DNA of 31,837 nucleotides from IMG/VR virus record IMGVR_UViG_3300044732_000268, positions 1 to 31,837 of that record. The stretch is one strand, 5' to 3'. Both the position numbers and the translations under genes were made by a program. The DNA comes from a virus. Numbering within the stretch: the stretch's first letter is position 1; each line of letters starts with the position of its first letter. Shown here piece after piece: positions 30,046-31,837 of the stretch. Under the pieces are notes generated by a model that was given only the letters and a program-made list of their open reading frames with translations, did not search any database and was not told the DNA's origin.

Positions 30046-30501
30046 TTATGTGTTAAAATCAAGTCTAGTCAAACTAAATATCCAGGTATATATTTCTGCT
30101 CTAGTAGGACCATACTCAAATGTTTGATCAAATGTTCGGCTAAAATAACCGTCAAACAACTGAGTCCCGTCATCTTTAACGCTTGTCAGAATATTTCTAA
30201 CAATAGCGTTAACTGTTGGGGCAAGCGGGTCCTCTTGGAATGAGACAAACAGTATATCAAACTCATCTACTTCTTCATAGATGTATCCACAGTATTGAAC
30301 TGCTAATTGATTTACTGACCTGCTTACTGTATCTGGCGCAGCCACATACAATCCATATCTTACTTTTGAACTATCACTAGGGAACTCATCATATATTGGA
30401 ACATCAACGACATTTACAATGTCTCGTCTCAATACTTCAAGTATTTGCTCTCTAGTAACAAATGGTCCAGTTAGGGCATTAAGAGTATTTGTAACACTCA
30501 T
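30046..30501 (-). CDS. Tail terminator / tail completion protein
   Basis: A 151-residue protein of the size of tail terminators (lambda U type). It begins with a helical segment (TREQILEVLRRDIVNVVDVP). Beta strands follow, including IYEEVDEFDILFVSFQED, and a final strand IYTWIFSLTRLDFNT. Tail terminators cap the tube at the head-proximal end. It lies between a connector gene and the major tail protein and overlaps the connector stop. No signature motif is visible, so the call rests on order and length. Confidence 0.7.
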   Translation of the reverse strand: MSVTNTLNALTGPFVTREQILEVLRRDIVNVVDVPIYDEFPSDSSKVRYGLYVAAPDTVSRSVNQLAVQYCGYIYEEVDEFDILFVSFQEDPLAPTVNAIVRNILTSVKDDGTQLFDGYFSRTFDQTFEYGPTRAEIYTWIFSLTRLDFNT

Positions 30502-31028
30502 TAGAAATACCTTCTATCACCATTAAAGTAATTAGGGTCTGCTGTCCAGTTTTCTTCCAATTTAGTCGTTGGACCATTGGGAGCATCCTGGAACAAGTCA
30601 TACCAATTGCTCAATTCACCTGCTTTCGTCCATTCATTGTAGGCTCTTTCCTTTGCAAAGTTGTAATTCTGCAAGTCTACCTCGTTCATATTTGAAACAT
30701 CAGTAACTAATGATTCATAGAAAACAAGAATAGCGCCAAAGCAATCAAGACGAATTAGGGTTTGGTCATTCTTGATTAACAAGTTCGGATTGAAACTTGA
30801 AATCAATTGACCATTAGGCAGATTGTCATAATAATATGCACCGATAACAGTATCGCAGTAGTTTTGCCACCAACCAAACTCCATTTTGTATAGCCATTCC
30901 TGACTTGCAACTTTGAAATATGGTTCCCAATCAACATTCAATGCAGCAGCCCTACGCTCCGCAGCGGGATCGTAGAAGGCAATATCTACTACAGTTGCAT
31001 TTGAGATTCTTTGATATGGTACTGACAT
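30501..31028 (-). CDS. Head-tail connector protein
   Basis: A 175-residue protein rich in aromatic residues (YKMEFGWWQNYCDTVIGAYY). It has helical elements (AERRAAALNVDWEPYFKVAS; NYNFAKERAYNEWTKAGELS) and lies directly after the major capsid gene. Adaptor or stopper proteins that link portal to tail occupy this slot in siphoviruses. Its Trp/Tyr content is unusually high compared with neighbours. The specific subtype (adaptor or stopper) cannot be chosen from sequence alone. Confidence 0.65.
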   Translation of the reverse strand: MSVPYQRISNATVVDIAFYDPAAERRAAALNVDWEPYFKVASQEWLYKMEFGWWQNYCDTVIGAYYYDNLPNGQLISSFNPNLLIKNDQTLIRLDCFGAILVFYESLVTDVSNMNEVDLQNYNFAKERAYNEWTKAGELSNWYDLFQDAPNGPTTKLEENWTADPNYFNGDRRYF

Positions 31029-31047
31029 ATTATATTTCCCTGAATAT

Positions 31048-31071
31048 GGGGGAGACCCAATTGCCTCCCCC
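31048..31071 (-). terminator. GC-rich hairpin after the capsid gene
   Basis: GGGGGAG (31048-31054) pairs with CTCCCCC (31065-31071) around 10 nt. It lies in the 51-bp gap after the major capsid gene. There is no T-run, so it is more likely an mRNA-stabilising or attenuating hairpin than a full terminator. Confidence 0.5.
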
Positions 31072-31079
31072 TAGTTAGA

Positions 31080-31837
31080 TTAGTCCTGAAGAATGTTGAT
31101 AGCGCCACCACGACGAAGGTCACCAACGCCAGAACCGAAGTATCCGACACCAGTCAACCACATCTGGAGACCACCAGGAGTTTCACCTGACTTCAACTGT
31201 AGACCTTCCTTCATAACAGTGAAGATTGCACTGTCACCGAAGTAAGCACCTACGAGTACTGGATATGCACCGCCTGAAAGACTTACGACATTGCGAGTTG
31301 CAGACTGCAAGAAGGTTGTGAACATGATTTGGCAACCATATACAGATTCAATCTTGCCGCTCTGTAGCAATTCGTTACCAAGAGCAGAAAGGTTTGAACC
31401 ACCTGACTGAGATACTGCACCGCCGGTCAATTCACCGAGCAAACGAGTTAGTGAAGAACCAACTACGCCATCGTCACCGTTAGAGTCAAGAACGATGACA
31501 GGAGCACCTGGCATACGAGCAACCTTGAAGTTCTGCTTGACATTACGAACCATTTCAAGAATCTGGTTTGAAGTGAAGCCTGCTACTGCGCTAGTTGCGT
31601 TTGTACCTTCAGGAAGAAGATCCATAGCACCAAGTTGCAATACGCGGTCAAAGCCGTCAGCAGAAGTTGGGTAGAAGGTGTTGCTTGGAGTTGCTTTGAA
31701 ATCTTCAAAAGCAGCAGTTACACGCTGGTCAACTTTTTCAGCGAATGATTCGCCAAGTTCACCACCAAGAGTAGCAGCCAACTGGAACGAAGTGGTCCAG
31801 CCGTAGAAGATATCAAATGCAGTTGAAGCAACTGCTG
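31080..31837 (-). CDS. Major capsid protein (partial, C-terminal 252 residues)
   Basis: The frame is open to the right edge of the window, so the N-terminus is missing; the first visible residues are AVASTAFDIFYGWTTSFQLA. The protein has typical capsid features: an amphipathic helix with FTSNQILEMVRNVKQNF, a Gly/Ser-rich loop (GGAVSQSGGSNLSALGNELL) and a beta-rich end, GLQMWLTGVGYFGSGVGDLR. Size and position before the head-tail connector fit an HK97-fold capsid subunit. With the scaffold fragment at the left edge, the window ends appear to be neighbours on a circle. Confidence 0.78.
   Translation of the reverse strand, partial: AVASTAFDIFYGWTTSFQLAATLGGELGESFAEKVDQRVTAAFEDFKATPSNTFYPTSADGFDRVLQLGAMDLLPEGTNATSAVAGFTSNQILEMVRNVKQNFKVARMPGAPVIVLDSNGDDGVVGSSLTRLLGELTGGAVSQSGGSNLSALGNELLQSGKIESVYGCQIMFTTFLQSATRNVVSLSGGAYPVLVGAYFGDSAIFTVMKEGLQLKSGETPGGLQMWLTGVGYFGSGVGDLRRGGAINILQD

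Noticed and set aside
1-31837. Integrase, excisionase, CI-type repressor or att site indicating a temperate phage
   Set aside because: No tyrosine or serine recombinase signature, no helix-turn-helix repressor and no terminal repeat could be seen.

Overview
The window reads as almost all of a small tailed-phage genome of siphovirus type, with terminase, portal, scaffold, major capsid, head-tail joining proteins, a lambda-like frameshifted tail chaperone, a tape measure and a J-like tail tip. Base composition is AT-rich. The glycine/asparagine/alanine-rich fibre repeats and several small accessory families resemble phages known from aquatic metagenomes. That habitat is an inference, and the host cannot be read from the sequence.

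Layout. Nearly everything is on the minus strand. From left to right: the N-terminal part of a scaffold-like protein cut by the window edge (1-662), portal (732-2360), HNH nuclease (2417-2860), large terminase (2884-4323), small terminase (4323-4685), a chain of overlapping small accessory genes (4682-7175), a NUMOD3-type protein and an FkbM methyltransferase (7175-8330), three further small genes (8327-9214), and a polymerase-like protein (9227-10852). Next comes a control region (10853-11575) and the only plus-strand genes (11276-12589, four small genes). Minus-strand genes resume with a Cys-rich protein, an XhlA-like membrane protein, fibres and receptor-binding candidates (13505-20932), the tail tip (20968-23805), a GNAT acetyltransferase, minor tail proteins, tape measure, tail chaperones, major tail protein, joining proteins and the major capsid protein, which is cut by the right edge. 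Read leftward around a circle, the order is terS, terL, portal, scaffold, [window edge], capsid, connectors, tail. That is the usual order, so the window probably covers a circular or circularly permuted genome with only a short piece missing.

The most interesting part is the control region at about 10.85-11.56 kb. It holds four sigma-70-type promoters, each with a 17-bp spacer. Two point right and share a 13-nt upstream block. One points left to the polymerase-like gene. One points left into a candidate 121-nt non-coding RNA that ends in a strong intrinsic terminator. Each of the four predicted RNAs begins with a stem-loop at or within about two bases of its first nucleotide. The non-coding RNA and the polymerase leader can each fold in mutually exclusive ways. 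A loop in the polymerase leader is complementary over 11 nt to the 5' stem-loop of the opposing rightward transcript. I propose this as the previously undescribed system: an RNA-based switch between the divergent modules. It is an inference from sequence and untested.

No integrase, repressor, helicase, primase or endolysin could be recognised, so most replication and lysis functions are missing, diverged beyond recognition or supplied by the host.
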